Shown piece after piece: positions 25,915-35,191 of a stretch of DNA of 64,000 nucleotides. The translations under genes and the position numbers were made by a program. The stretch comes from Martinezella rhizogenes (lineage in GTDB: Bacteria > Pseudomonadota > Alphaproteobacteria > Rhizobiales > Rhizobiaceae), in NCBI RefSeq assembly GCF_027460065.1, contig NZ_JAPYZZ010000001.1, positions 764,501-828,500 of the forward strand, in the 5' to 3' direction. The stretch's first letter is position 1; every line of letters starts with the position of its first letter. The notes beneath the pieces are model-generated. The model made no database searches. It was not told the DNA's origin and was given only the letters and a program-made list of their open reading frames with translations.

Positions 25915-28900
25915 ATGCATATTCTCGCCACCACATCCTCGTCTCTGGACGACCTGATCGAGCCGGTTGATCTCAACCAGCCGCGCTCGGATGTGGTGGT
26001 GCTGTCTTTTTCAGCAAGCGATCTTGCCGGGCTTGAGCGGGCGTGGGGAAAGGCGGGAGAGACCCTCCTCTCCCTCTCTGCCGCGAACCTCTCCGAGCTT
26101 CGGCACCCGATGTCGGTCGATCTCTGGATCGAAAAAACGGCGGAACATGCACGCGTTATTCTTATCCGGATTCTCGGAGGCGCGGAGCGCTGGCGCTATG
26201 GGGTTGATCAGCTGGCTATTCTGGCGCGCAGGCGGGGCATCAAGCTTCTGCTTTTGCCGGGGGAGTGCAGTGAAAGGGATGAAAAGCTCGAGGCGGCCTC
26301 TACCGTCGATAAGCCGATGCTTGCCTCCGTTCTCTCTTTCTTCCGCGAAGGTGGAGGGGAGAATATGGGCCGCCTTGCCGCTGGTCTTGCTGTTCTAGCG
26401 GGCGGAGGAGAATGGCCGGATATAAAGGCTGACCCCCTGCCAAAGGCCGGCTTCTATCGGCCGGATCTGGGTGTCTTGGGGCAGGAGGAGGCTTGTGCCG
26501 GGTTTCCTGCCGGTGCGTCCGTTCTGCCAATCCTCTTTTACCGCTCCATGCTTCTGGCGGAAGATGCTGCACCCGTCGATGCGCTGTTTCAGGCGCTCTC
26601 TGCGCGCGGGTTTGCACCCCTGCCGATTTTCGTCAGCGGGTTGAAGGATGGGGAAGCGATCCGTTTTCTCGAAACGGTGCTGCCCGCTGTTCAGCCTGCC
26701 GCCATCATTGCCGCCACGGCCTTTGCCAGCCAGACGGATGATAGAGGCGAAACACTGTTCGACCGTCTCGGCGTTCCCGTTTTTCAGGTGGTGATGGCAA
26801 CCACCCGGCGCGACGGCTGGGCGGAAAACGCGCGCGGTCTCAATCCGTCCGATCTTGCCATGCATGTTGTTTTGCCCGAGTTGGACGGGCGGATTCTCGC
26901 AGGAGCGATTTCGTTCAAACAGGCGAGGACGGATGGTGGTGTCAGCCTTCTGAATGTGCCGGAGGCGGATCGCGGCGAGCAGGTTGCGAACCGCATCGCG
27001 GCTTTTCTGCGAATGAAATCTGCGGCACCTCGGGATCGCCGTATCGTCATCCTGATGCCGGATTATCCCGGTGCCGCGCCGGGGCGCACCGGTTATGCCG
27101 TTGGTCTTGATGTGCCGCAAAGCGTGCTCGAAATGCTGCGTGATCTCGCCGATGCGGGTTATGCGGTGGAGGAGATTCCTGAGACAGCGCGGGCGTTGCT
27201 CGATCGCATCGAGAGCCAGGAAGCGACGGTCGATCTTTCCACCTATCGGGATTTTTTTGCGGGTTTGACTGAGACCGCCTCCAGCTCGGTGAATGCGACG
27301 TGGGGAGCTGCGGAACAGGACGACGCTTTCGCCGACGGCACTTTCCATTTTCGCGTTGCCCGCTTCGGCCAGGTCTTCGTAGCGCTTGCCCCGGATCGGG
27401 GGCGGAACGAGGATCGGCGGGTGGATTATCACGACCCTGCCCTGCCGCCGCGCCACGCGCTCGTCGCCTTCGGCGCATGGATGCAGCGTGTGGCAGCGGC
27501 GCATGCCATCGTCCATGTGGGCGCGCATGGCACGCTGGAATGGTTGCCCGGCAAGACGGTTGCGCTTTCCCGCGATTGTTTCCCGGAAATCGTCACCGGC
27601 CCGCTGCCGGTGGTCTATCCGTTCATTGTCTCCAATCCCGGTGAGGCGGCGGTTGCCAAGCGGCGCATCGCGGCGGTTACCATCGGCCATGTGCCACCGG
27701 TGCTTGTCAATGCCGGGCTTTCGCCGGAACAGTTGGCGCTGGAACAACTGGTCGATGAATATGCGCAGGCGGACGGCCTTGATCGCCGCCGCCGCGACCG
27801 GCTGGCGAAGTTGATCGTCGAAAAGGCGCTGGAAACCGGGCTGGCGGCCGAGGCCGGCGTTGGCGCGAAGGATGATGCCGATACGGCCCTGTCACGTATC
27901 GATGCCTTTCTCTGCGACCTCAAGGATTTTGCCATCAAGGACGGCCAGCATGTTTTCGGCCGTTCCCCCGAAGGTGAGGCCGATCCTCTCCGGCTTCAGA
28001 GCGGGAAGGCTGAGAAAGCCGCGCTGCTTGCAGCGCTCGATGGCCGACACATCGCCCCCGGCCCTTCCGGCGCGCCAGCGCGAGGGCGTCTCGATGTGCT
28101 GCCCACCGGCCGCAACCTTTATGCCGCCGATCCCCGCACCATGCCGACGCCGACAGCTTTCGAGCTCGGCCGCATGGCGGGCGAAGAGGTGCTGCGCCAT
28201 CATCTGCAGTCCCATGGTGATTGGCCGAAACATCTGGTGTTCGATCTTTGGGGCAGCGCCAGCCTTCGCAATGGCGGCGAGGATGTGGCGCAGGCGCTGC
28301 ATCTGATGGGGGCAAGGCCGATCCATGATCCTGCCACCGGCCGGGTCACCGGCATCGAGGTTCTGCCGCCGGCGAGCCTCGGACGGCCGCGGATCGATGT
28401 GACCTTTCGCATTTCAGGCCTGTTCCGCGACATGTTTCCGGCGCTCATCGCGCTTCTCGATGCCGCCGCCGGGGCGGTTGCGCGGCGGGACGAAGCGCCG
28501 GGCGACAATCCGCTGGCGGAAGAGGCGGCAGCGCTTGGGCATATCCCTGCCCGCATCTTCGGTTCTGCGCCGGGTACCTATGGCGCGGGTATCGAGGAAA
28601 AGCTTGCCAGCGGTACATGGGATGAGCGCGAGGAGCTGGGGCAGGCCTATCTCGATGCGGCGAACCATGCCTTTGGTGGTGCGGATGGGCTCGAGATCTT
28701 CGAGGATGCCGGCTTTACGGAACTGGTGCGCCGGGCCGATCTTCTGGTTCATACCGGCGACGATCCCGGTCGCGATCTTCTCGACGGCTCTTCGGATGTC
28801 GCCTTTATCGGCGGTTTTTCCGCCGCGAAGGCAGTACTTGGCGGTATCGCGGATATCGTCGCACTGGATACGACCGATCCGGCGCGCCCGCGTGCGAGAT

Positions 28901-29265
28901 CGATGACACAGGCGCTGACGCGGGTGGTGCGCGCACGTGCCGTCAATCCGCGTTTCATTGCAGGCCAGATGCGGCACGGCCCACGCGGGGCAGCGGAATT
29001 TGCAGAAACGGTGGACCGGCTGGTCGGCTTTGCCGAAACCACCCATACGGTATCCTCCTCGCTGATCGAGGCGCTTTACGATGCCTATTTTGGCAATGAG
29101 GATGTGCGCGATTTCATCCTGCGGGAAAATCCGAAGGCGGCCGAGGTGATGGCCGCGCGCTTTTTATCCGCCCGCCGCCGTGGCCTCTGGCACAGCCGCC
29201 GCAATGCGGTGGATGCGGAGCTGGAAATGCTGATCCTGCCCCGATCTGAAAAGGTGGGTGCATGA
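25915..29265 (+). CDS. cobN: Aerobic cobaltochelatase subunit CobN
   Basis: A 1116-residue CobN/magnesium-chelatase H-type subunit, the substrate-binding part of the ATP-dependent CobN-CobS-CobT cobalt chelatase. Family segments include HPMSVDLWIEKTAEHA, VHVGAHGTLEWLPGK, GPLPVVYPFIVSNPGE, GPSGAPARGRLDVLPTGRN and FRISGLFRDMFPALI. Compared with the roughly 1270-residue P. denitrificans protein as I remember it, a segment of about 100 residues is absent between the VFGRSPEGE motif (about 680) and ALLAALDGRHIAPG (about 704), although both flanks are intact. cobS and cobT are not in the window. The gene starts 64 bases after cobW and overlaps cobG by 4 bases. Confidence 0.94.
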   Translation: MHILATTSSSLDDLIEPVDLNQPRSDVVVLSFSASDLAGLERAWGKAGETLLSLSAANLSELRHPMSVDLWIEKTAEHARVILIRILGGAERWRYGVDQLAILARRRGIKLLLLPGECSERDEKLEAASTVDKPMLASVLSFFREGGGENMGRLAAGLAVLAGGGEWPDIKADPLPKAGFYRPDLGVLGQEEACAGFPAGASVLPILFYRSMLLAEDAAPVDALFQALSARGFAPLPIFVSGLKDGEAIRFLETVLPAVQPAAIIAATAFASQTDDRGETLFDRLGVPVFQVVMATTRRDGWAENARGLNPSDLAMHVVLPELDGRILAGAISFKQARTDGGVSLLNVPEADRGEQVANRIAAFLRMKSAAPRDRRIVILMPDYPGAAPGRTGYAVGLDVPQSVLEMLRDLADAGYAVEEIPETARALLDRIESQEATVDLSTYRDFFAGLTETASSSVNATWGAAEQDDAFADGTFHFRVARFGQVFVALAPDRGRNEDRRVDYHDPALPPRHALVAFGAWMQRVAAAHAIVHVGAHGTLEWLPGKTVALSRDCFPEIVTGPLPVVYPFIVSNPGEAAVAKRRIAAVTIGHVPPVLVNAGLSPEQLALEQLVDEYAQADGLDRRRRDRLAKLIVEKALETGLAAEAGVGAKDDADTALSRIDAFLCDLKDFAIKDGQHVFGRSPEGEADPLRLQSGKAEKAALLAALDGRHIAPGPSGAPARGRLDVLPTGRNLYAADPRTMPTPTAFELGRMAGEEVLRHHLQSHGDWPKHLVFDLWGSASLRNGGEDVAQALHLMGARPIHDPATGRVTGIEVLPPASLGRPRIDVTFRISGLFRDMFPALIALLDAAAGAVARRDEAPGDNPLAEEAAALGHIPARIFGSAPGTYGAGIEEKLASGTWDEREELGQAYLDAANHAFGGADGLEIFEDAGFTELVRRADLLVHTGDDPGRDLLDGSSDVAFIGGFSAAKAVLGGIADIVALDTTDPARPRARSMTQALTRVVRARAVNPRFIAGQMRHGPRGAAEFAETVDRLVGFAETTHTVSSSLIEALYDAYFGNEDVRDFILRENPKAAEVMAARFLSARRRGLWHSRRNAVDAELEMLILPRSEKVGA

Positions 29266-30620
29266 TGGCCGCCGCTGCCGATCCCGTTCAGCCATTTGGC
29301 CGCCGTGGTCTGTGCCCGGCCTTGTCCGCCCCCATGCAAACCGGCGACGGTTTTTTGTCGCGGGTCGCGTTCGAGGCGGATATTTCGCCGCATGTGATGG
29401 TGACGCTTTGCGGTCTCGCCGAGCGCTACGGTAACGGGTTAATCGACATTACCGCGCGCGGAAGCCTGCAGTTTCGTGGCTTGACACCGCAAAGCGCCTG
29501 CGCCCTGGAAAAAGATGTTCTGGCGCTCGATCTGCCACTACGCGAAGGTTTGGCGGTCGAGACTTCACCTCTTGCCGGCCGGGATGATGCGGAAATCGCG
29601 GATGGCCGTTTTCTCGCCGAGGAGATTCGAAAAGGGGGTGAGGCCCTTGCGATTTCTGACAAACTCGCGGCCAAAACCTCTGTTGTCATTGATGGCGGCG
29701 GACGCCTCTCCATGGGCGATTTGCTGGCCGATATTCGTTTGAAAGCAATCCGGCTGGAAGGTCGGACCTTCTGGCAACTGCTTGTCGGCGGGCCGGAACG
29801 CACGGCGTTGAATGCGGGACTTGTTGAGCCGGTTAAGGCGGCCGGTGTGGTTCTGTCACTTCTTGTTTTTCTGGCTGAAAAGGGACCGTTTGCCCGCGGT
29901 CGCGATCTGGATCGGCAGACCGTGAAGGCGGTTTGCGGTGAGCGTTTGCTGGATCGGGAAAGCGGGGGCGAAGCCCGGACACCTTCGTTGCCGCTGGGTT
30001 TGATGAGGGCTGGAGATAGCCGTTTCGCCGTTGGTATAGCAGCCGCTTTCGGACAGGTTCGAGGTGCCGACTTGGCGCATCTGTGCGAGCGGGCCGAGAC
30101 GCTCGGTATCAAGGCCCTGCAGCCAGCGCCAAACCATAGCCTGCTATTTTTTGGGTCGTCGTCTGCCTGTGATACGTTGCTTGAGGCTGCGGCGGCATCC
30201 GGCTTCGTCACGACTTCAGGCGATGCGCGGTGCTCCATCGCCGTCTGTCCCGGCGCGCCGGGCTGTGCCTCGGCTTTTCTTGCCACGCACGACCTGGCGG
30301 CTTTTGCTGCCAAAGAATGTGCCGGGTTGCTGGACGGTTCGTTCACGCTGCATGTTTCCGGCTGCGGCAAGGGCTGTGCACGTCCCACGCCCTCGCTCTT
30401 GACCCTCTCGGGCACTTCGGATGGCCTGGCATTCTCGATTTCCGGCCGCGCCGGTGACCCGCCAGACGGGATTTTGCCCTTAGGCCATCAGAAGACGGCG
30501 CTTTCGCGGCTTGCCCGTCTTTACGAAAAAGAACATAAGCCCGGTGAAAACGCCGCCGACCTTCTTGCCCGTCTGGGCCGGGAGGAAATCGGTGCGGCGC
30601 TTCGACAGGATAACCAATGA
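29262..30620 (+). CDS. cobG: Precorrin-3B synthase CobG
   Basis: A 452-residue protein of the nitrite/sulfite reductase ferredoxin-like family. The early RRGLCPALSAPMQTGDGFLSRV and ITARGSLQFRGL match the substrate/sirohaem-like region. The iron-sulfur cysteines appear as CSIAVCPGAPGC (about 325-336) and SGCGKGCARP (about 367-376). CobG uses oxygen and a [4Fe-4S] centre to turn precorrin-3A into precorrin-3B, the step that marks the aerobic route. ATG 29262 overlaps the cobN stop. Within the cluster it precedes cobH, cobI and cobJ, all coupled by 4-base overlaps. Confidence 0.93.
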   Translation: MMAAAADPVQPFGRRGLCPALSAPMQTGDGFLSRVAFEADISPHVMVTLCGLAERYGNGLIDITARGSLQFRGLTPQSACALEKDVLALDLPLREGLAVETSPLAGRDDAEIADGRFLAEEIRKGGEALAISDKLAAKTSVVIDGGGRLSMGDLLADIRLKAIRLEGRTFWQLLVGGPERTALNAGLVEPVKAAGVVLSLLVFLAEKGPFARGRDLDRQTVKAVCGERLLDRESGGEARTPSLPLGLMRAGDSRFAVGIAAAFGQVRGADLAHLCERAETLGIKALQPAPNHSLLFFGSSSACDTLLEAAAASGFVTTSGDARCSIAVCPGAPGCASAFLATHDLAAFAAKECAGLLDGSFTLHVSGCGKGCARPTPSLLTLSGTSDGLAFSISGRAGDPPDGILPLGHQKTALSRLARLYEKEHKPGENAADLLARLGREEIGAALRQDNQ

Positions 30621-31249
30621 CCGACTATGATTATATTCGCGACGGCAATGCGATTTATGAGCGCTCTTTCGCCATCATTCGCGAAGAAGCGGATTTATCC
30701 GCCTTTACCGCAGAGCAGGCGGATATCGCCATTCGCATGATCCATGCCTGCGGGCAGGTGGAGGCGGCAGGCCATTTCCGCTTCTCGCCGGATTTCGTTT
30801 CGGCCGCGCGCGGCGCGTTGCTCGCCGGCAAACCCGTTCTGTGTGATGCGCAAATGGTTGCCCATGGCGTGACGCACGCAAGGCTTCCGGCTGACAACGC
30901 CGTCATCTGCACGCTTCGCGATCCACGCACGCCGGAACTTGCGAAAAACATCGGCAACACCCGATCCGCTGCCGCACTCGATCTCTGGGCGGACCACCTT
31001 GAAGGTGCTCTGGTCGCTATCGGCAACGCGCCGACAGCGCTGTTTTATCTTCTGGAAATGCTGGAAAAAGGCGGGCCGCGTCCGGCTGCCATCATCGGCA
31101 TGCCGGTCGGTTTTGTTGGTGCGGCGGAATCGAAAGATGCGCTGGAGGCAAGTGCGCTTGGCATACCCTATGCTATCGTCAAGGGACGTTTGGGCGGCTC
31201 GGCCATGACGGCCGCCGCCATCAACGCGGTTGCGAGGGCGGGCCTGTGA
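30617..31249 (+). CDS. cobH: Precorrin-8X methylmutase CobH
   Basis: A 210-residue CobH/CbiC protein of normal length. His43 in RMIHACGQVEAA is the expected catalytic histidine. ALLAGKPVLCDAQMVAHG, IGNAPTALF and GMPVGFVGAAESK are family hallmarks. It moves the C11 methyl group to C12, converting precorrin-8X to hydrogenobyrinic acid. It overlaps cobG and cobI by ATGA/GTGA junctions, so the four genes should be translated together. Confidence 0.97.
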   Translation: MTDYDYIRDGNAIYERSFAIIREEADLSAFTAEQADIAIRMIHACGQVEAAGHFRFSPDFVSAARGALLAGKPVLCDAQMVAHGVTHARLPADNAVICTLRDPRTPELAKNIGNTRSAAALDLWADHLEGALVAIGNAPTALFYLLEMLEKGGPRPAAIIGMPVGFVGAAESKDALEASALGIPYAIVKGRLGGSAMTAAAINAVARAGL

Positions 31250-32013
31250 GTGCTGCTCTTTTTGAACATGCCAAGGGTAAACTCGTCGGCGTCGGCACTG
31301 GTCCGGGTGATCCTGAGCTGCTGACGCTGAAAGCCGTGCGCGCCATTGAAAATGCCGACGTTCTCGCCTTCTTCTGCAAGAAGGGCAGCGCCGGCAATGG
31401 CCGAGGTATCGTCGAAGCCTTTATTCGTCCCGGCACGCTGGAAATGCCGCTGGTCTATCCCGTCACCGTCGAAAGCGACAAGAACGGTGAGGATTATCGC
31501 GGCGCGATTGCTGCTTTCTTTGATCAGTCGGCAAAGGACATTGCCGTGCATCTCGATGCCGGGCGCAATGTGGCCGTGCTCTCTGAAGGCGATCCGCTGT
31601 TTTACGGCTCCTATATGCATCTGCATTTGCGGCTTGCGCCGTCCTATGAGGCTGAAGTCGTTGCCGGCATCACCGCCATGTCCGGTTGCTGGTCCATGGC
31701 CGGTTTGCCGCTGGTGCAGGGCGACGATATTCTGAGCGTGCTTCCCGGCACGCTGGCAGAAGAGGTGCTCGCGGAGCGACTTTCCGGCACGGATGGCGCC
31801 GTGATCATGAAGGTCGGCCGCAATCTGCCGAAAATCCGCCGCGCGCTGGAAGCGGCCGGCAAGCTCGAAGAGGCGCTGTATGTAGAGCGCGGCACCATGG
31901 TAAACAGCCACGCGGTGCGGCTCATCGAACGGGATGCCTCGCCAGCGCCCTACTTCTCGCTTGTCCTGGTGCCGGGCTGGAAAACCAGGCCAGCCGGGAG
32001 CGAAGGGTCATGA
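31246..32013 (+). CDS. cobI: Precorrin-2 C20-methyltransferase CobI
   Basis: A 255-residue tetrapyrrole methylase with the SAM-binding VGVGTGPGDPELLTLKA near the N-terminus, VAVLSEGDPLFYGSYMHL near 110 and AGITAMSGCW. It adds the C20 methyl group to precorrin-2. It starts at GTG 31246, which overlaps the cobH stop as GTGA, and overlaps cobJ by 4 bases. It is one of several paralogous methylases in the cluster; assignment to C20 rests on the DPELLTLKA and GSYMHLHLRL segments and gene order. Confidence 0.94.
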   Translation: MSAALFEHAKGKLVGVGTGPGDPELLTLKAVRAIENADVLAFFCKKGSAGNGRGIVEAFIRPGTLEMPLVYPVTVESDKNGEDYRGAIAAFFDQSAKDIAVHLDAGRNVAVLSEGDPLFYGSYMHLHLRLAPSYEAEVVAGITAMSGCWSMAGLPLVQGDDILSVLPGTLAEEVLAERLSGTDGAVIMKVGRNLPKIRRALEAAGKLEEALYVERGTMVNSHAVRLIERDASPAPYFSLVLVPGWKTRPAGSEGS

Positions 32014-32771
32014 CCGGCAAACTCGTTGTTGTCGGCCTCGGTCCCGGCAATGTGGATCAGGTAACGCCCGAGGCGCTAACCGCTGTCGAGGCTTCGGAAG
32101 ATTTTTTCGGGTACATCCCCTATCTCGACCGCCTGTCGCTTGGCCCTCACCAGCGACGCCATGCTTCCGACAATCGTGAGGAAATCTCCCGCGCCGAACG
32201 GGCGCTCACGCTTGCGGCCCAAGGTGGCAAGGTCTGCGTGGTGTCAGGCGGTGATCCCGGTGTTTTCGCCATGGCGGCGGCGATTTGCGAGGCGATTGAA
32301 AACGGACCCTCCGAATGGCGTGAGATCGATTTTTCCGTCGTTCCGGGTGTGACCGCCATGCTGGCCGTCGCCGCTAAAGCCGGTGCGCCGCTCGGCCATG
32401 ATTTCTGCGCCATTTCGCTTTCAGATAACCTCAAGCCCTGGAGCATCATCGAAAAACGGCTGATTGCGGCGGCCGAAGCCGGATTTGTGATGGCCTTCTA
32501 CAATCCCGTCAGCAAGGCGCGGCCGCACCAGCTTTCCACCGCCTTCGACCTGTTGCGCAAACATTTGCCCGGCTCGGTGCCGGTGATCTTCGGTCGCGCC
32601 GCAGGCCGGGCGGATGAGCGCATTCGGGTGGTGCCGCTTTCGGAGGCGTCGAGCGACATGGCTGACATGGCCACCTGCATCATCGTCGGTTCGGTGGAAA
32701 CCCGTCTGATCGTGCGTTCCGGAAAGGAACCGATCGTTTATTCGCCACGGTTTTCGAAAAGGGAAAGCTGA
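32010..32771 (+). CDS. cobJ: Precorrin-3B C17-methyltransferase CobJ
   Basis: A 253-residue tetrapyrrole methylase from ATG 32010 (TGKLVVVGLGPGNVDQ). Typical CobJ features are GYIPYLDR, VSGGDPGVFAMAAA, GAPLGHDFCAISLSDNLKPW and AFYNPVSKAR. It methylates C17 and drives ring contraction to precorrin-4. An open frame extends upstream to 31686 inside cobI, but that part is an alternative-frame artefact. The 3' end overlaps the convergent cobK by 34 bases. Confidence 0.96.
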   Translation: MTGKLVVVGLGPGNVDQVTPEALTAVEASEDFFGYIPYLDRLSLGPHQRRHASDNREEISRAERALTLAAQGGKVCVVSGGDPGVFAMAAAICEAIENGPSEWREIDFSVVPGVTAMLAVAAKAGAPLGHDFCAISLSDNLKPWSIIEKRLIAAAEAGFVMAFYNPVSKARPHQLSTAFDLLRKHLPGSVPVIFGRAAGRADERIRVVPLSEASSDMADMATCIIVGSVETRLIVRSGKEPIVYSPRFSKRES

Positions 32772-33520
32772 TGGCGTATAGCGGTGAGCGCAATGGCGAT
32801 ATCCGGCACGGTCACATTATTCCCGTGCGTATCGTTCAATTGTTGCGGCCTTTCGATCATGATGACCGGCAGGCCAAGTCGTCTCGCCGCTTCGATCTTG
32901 CCGTAACTGGCGCTGCCGCCCGAGTTTTTAGATATCACCACCTCGATGCGGTTTACCTCCAGCATACGGATTTCATCTTCCGTCACGAAAGGACCGCGTG
33001 CTGTGATATAACGCGCATTCGGCGCCTTCAGCGGCGGTTCCACCGGGTCGACGCTGCGGATGAGGTAGCTGTGCTGAGGTGCGGCTTCGAAAGGAAGAAG
33101 CTCCTGACGGCCGAGCGCCAGAAACACTCGTCTACCCACGGTACCAAGCGCTGTGACGGCCTGTCCGACGGTATGGACGCTCCGCCATGTATCACCCGGC
33201 TGACGCGGCCAGACGGGGCGCGAGAGCACGACCAGTGGAACATCGGCAAGCCTTGCCGCCTCGACGGCATTGGCGGAAATCATGGCCGCATAGGGATGGG
33301 TGGCGTCTACGAGAATATCGAAACCCTCTGTGCGAATGAAATCCGTCAGCCCTGCCGCGCCGCCAAACCCACCACTGCGCATCGGCACGGGCTGTTCCAC
33401 CGGCGAGAGCGTGCGCCCGGCCATCGACAGCAAAATTCGGTAGCCGGAGTCTTCCGCCAGCCGGCCGGCCAGAATGCGGGCATCCGCCGTGCCGCCAAGG
33501 ATGAGTATGGAGCGTGTCAT
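32738..33520 (-). CDS. cobK: Precorrin-6A reductase CobK
   Basis: A 260-residue protein starting at ATG 33520 (MTRSILILGGTADARIL), chosen because the Rossmann-like GGTADAR motif is normally at the extreme N-terminus. The open frame runs further to 33586. Other CobK segments are DATHPYAAMISANA, FLALGRQEL and ITARGPF-EDE plus VISKNSGG. It reduces precorrin-6A with NADPH. The start codon overlaps that of the divergent cobL by two bases (CATG). The 3' end runs 34 bases into cobJ. Confidence 0.94.
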   Translation of the reverse strand: MTRSILILGGTADARILAGRLAEDSGYRILLSMAGRTLSPVEQPVPMRSGGFGGAAGLTDFIRTEGFDILVDATHPYAAMISANAVEAARLADVPLVVLSRPVWPRQPGDTWRSVHTVGQAVTALGTVGRRVFLALGRQELLPFEAAPQHSYLIRSVDPVEPPLKAPNARYITARGPFVTEDEIRMLEVNRIEVVISKNSGGSASYGKIEAARRLGLPVIMIERPQQLNDTHGNNVTVPDIAIALTAIRHQLSLFENRGE

Positions 33521-34778
33521 GACATCTGAATATTCCGGAACGGCGAGGGCTTCCACTGAAAAGAACGAGAAGCCGTGGCTTTCCATCGTCGGTATCGGCG
33601 AGGACGGGCTTCAGGGGCTGGGTGAAAATGCGCGTCAGGCGATAGAGGCAGCCGAGGTGGTTTTCGGCGGCAAACGCCATCTGGAACTGGCTGCAACGGC
33701 CATTCGCGGCGAAGCGCATGCCTGGCCGGTGCCGTTCGACGTAGAAATGAGCGATGTTCTCGCATTGCGCGGCCGCCGGGTGTGTGTGCTGGCCTCCGGC
33801 GATCCGTTCTTCTATGGTGTCGGCGTCACGCTTCTGCGGCGGATTCCGGCGGAGGAAACGGCCTGTTATCCCTCGCCTTCCGCCTTTTCGCTGGCCGCCT
33901 CGCGGCTTGGCTGGGCCCTGCAATCGGCCGAATGCGTTTCGCTGCATGGGCGTTCCATCGATCTGGTGCGGCCACATCTGCATCATGGCGCGCGGATCAT
34001 CGCGCTGACGTCCGATGAGCGCGACCCGGCCTTGGTTGCGCGGCTGCTGTCCGATGCCGGATTCGGCCGTTCGGAATTCATACTGCTTGAAGCATTGGGC
34101 GGAGACCGTGAAAAGCGCCGGCAAATCCCGGCGGCTGATTTTGACTTCGAAGATATTGACCCGCTGAACGTCGTGGCGATCGAAGTCGTGGCGGATGAGG
34201 GTGCACGTGTCCTGCCGTTTGCAAATGGTCTTGATGACGGCCTTTTCGAACATGACGGGCAGATTACCAAGCGCGAAATCCGCGCGGTGACGCTTTCCTC
34301 ACTCGCCCCCCGCCGGGGAGAACTGCTTTGGGATATCGGTGCGGGGTCCGGTTCTATTGGCATCGAATGGATGTTGTCGCATCCCTCGCTGCGCGCCATC
34401 GCCATCGAGCAGCATCCGGAAAGGGCAGAGCGGATTGCCCGCAATGCCGATGCTTTTGGCGTTCCGGGGCTCGAGGTCATGATCGGCACGGCTCCGGCGG
34501 CTTTTGAAGGCTTGTCTTTGCCGGATGCGATTTTTATCGGCGGTGGCGGCAGTGAGACAGGCGTACTGGAGGCCGCCATGGACGCCCTGAAACAGGGCGG
34601 GCGGCTGGTGGCCAATGCGGTGACGCTGGAAATGGAAGCGGTATTACTGGCTGCCCAAGCGAAATTCGGCGGTTCGATGATCCGTCTGGAAGTCTCGCGG
34701 GCTGCTGCTGTCGGTTCCATGTCCGGTTGGCGTTCGGCCATGCCGGTGACACAATGGAGCTGGGTCAAGCCATGGTGA
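33519..34778 (+). CDS. cobL: Precorrin-6Y C5,15-methyltransferase (decarboxylating) CobL
   Basis: A 419-residue fusion. The N-terminal tetrapyrrole methylase (CbiE-like, about 15-210) has LSIVGIGEDGLQGL and VLASGDPFFYGVG. The C-terminal CbiT-like methyltransferase (about 240-410) has LLWDIGAGSGSIGIEWML and AIFIGGG, the last written here as DAIFIGGGGSE. The two halves methylate C5 and C15 and remove a carboxyl group to give precorrin-8X. The start shares CATG with cobK. The 3' end overlaps cobE by 7 bases. Confidence 0.95.
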   Translation: MTSEYSGTARASTEKNEKPWLSIVGIGEDGLQGLGENARQAIEAAEVVFGGKRHLELAATAIRGEAHAWPVPFDVEMSDVLALRGRRVCVLASGDPFFYGVGVTLLRRIPAEETACYPSPSAFSLAASRLGWALQSAECVSLHGRSIDLVRPHLHHGARIIALTSDERDPALVARLLSDAGFGRSEFILLEALGGDREKRRQIPAADFDFEDIDPLNVVAIEVVADEGARVLPFANGLDDGLFEHDGQITKREIRAVTLSSLAPRRGELLWDIGAGSGSIGIEWMLSHPSLRAIAIEQHPERAERIARNADAFGVPGLEVMIGTAPAAFEGLSLPDAIFIGGGGSETGVLEAAMDALKQGGRLVANAVTLEMEAVLLAAQAKFGGSMIRLEVSRAAAVGSMSGWRSAMPVTQWSWVKPW

Positions 34779-35191
34779 CCGTGGCTGGCATAGGCTGTCG
34801 CAAAGGTGCCAAGTCGGACGCGATCATTGCGGCTGTGCGGGCGGCCGAGCGTGCTTTTGGCGTGACAGTTGACTATCTGGCGACTGCGCCGCTCAAGGCG
34901 GAGGAGGCCGGCCTCGCCGAGGCGGTGAAGTGTCTGTCTCTGTCGCTTGAAATAGTGGCGCAGGAACGTCTTGAAGCGGTTGCCGTCGAGACGATGACAT
35001 TTTCACAGGCCAGCCTCGATCACGCTGGTTCGCCAAGCGTGAGTGAAGCAGCAGCACTTGCGGCGGCAGGTGCGGGTGCAAGGCTGGTCGCACCACGCCT
35101 CGTGGTCGGTCACGTCACTGTGGCTATCGCAATGACGAGTGACGCGCCGCATGGTAGCCGCAGCGCCATTGAATACGGAGAACAAGAATGA
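34772..35191 (+). CDS. cobE: Cobalamin biosynthesis protein CobE (CbiG C-terminal-like)
   Basis: A 139-residue protein from ATG 34772; ATG 34754 is an in-frame alternative. It resembles the C-terminal domain of CbiG, with [16 protein letters not shown] at the start, [16 protein letters not shown] in the middle and [14 protein letters not shown] toward the end. CobE's role in the aerobic pathway is poorly defined; binding of a corrinoid intermediate has been suggested for the family. It sits between cobL and cobM with overlaps on both sides, as in other Rhizobiales. Confidence 0.88.
   Translation: MVTVAGIGCRKGAKSDAIIAAVRAAERAFGVTVDYLATAPLKAEEAGLAEAVKCLSLSLEIVAQERLEAVAVETMTFSQASLDHAGSPSVSEAAALAAAGAGARLVAPRLVVGHVTVAIAMTSDAPHGSRSAIEYGEQE

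Noticed and set aside
26395-27747. A 450-codon minus-strand open frame over cobN
   Set aside because: Antisense shadow; the plus strand carries continuous CobN motifs.
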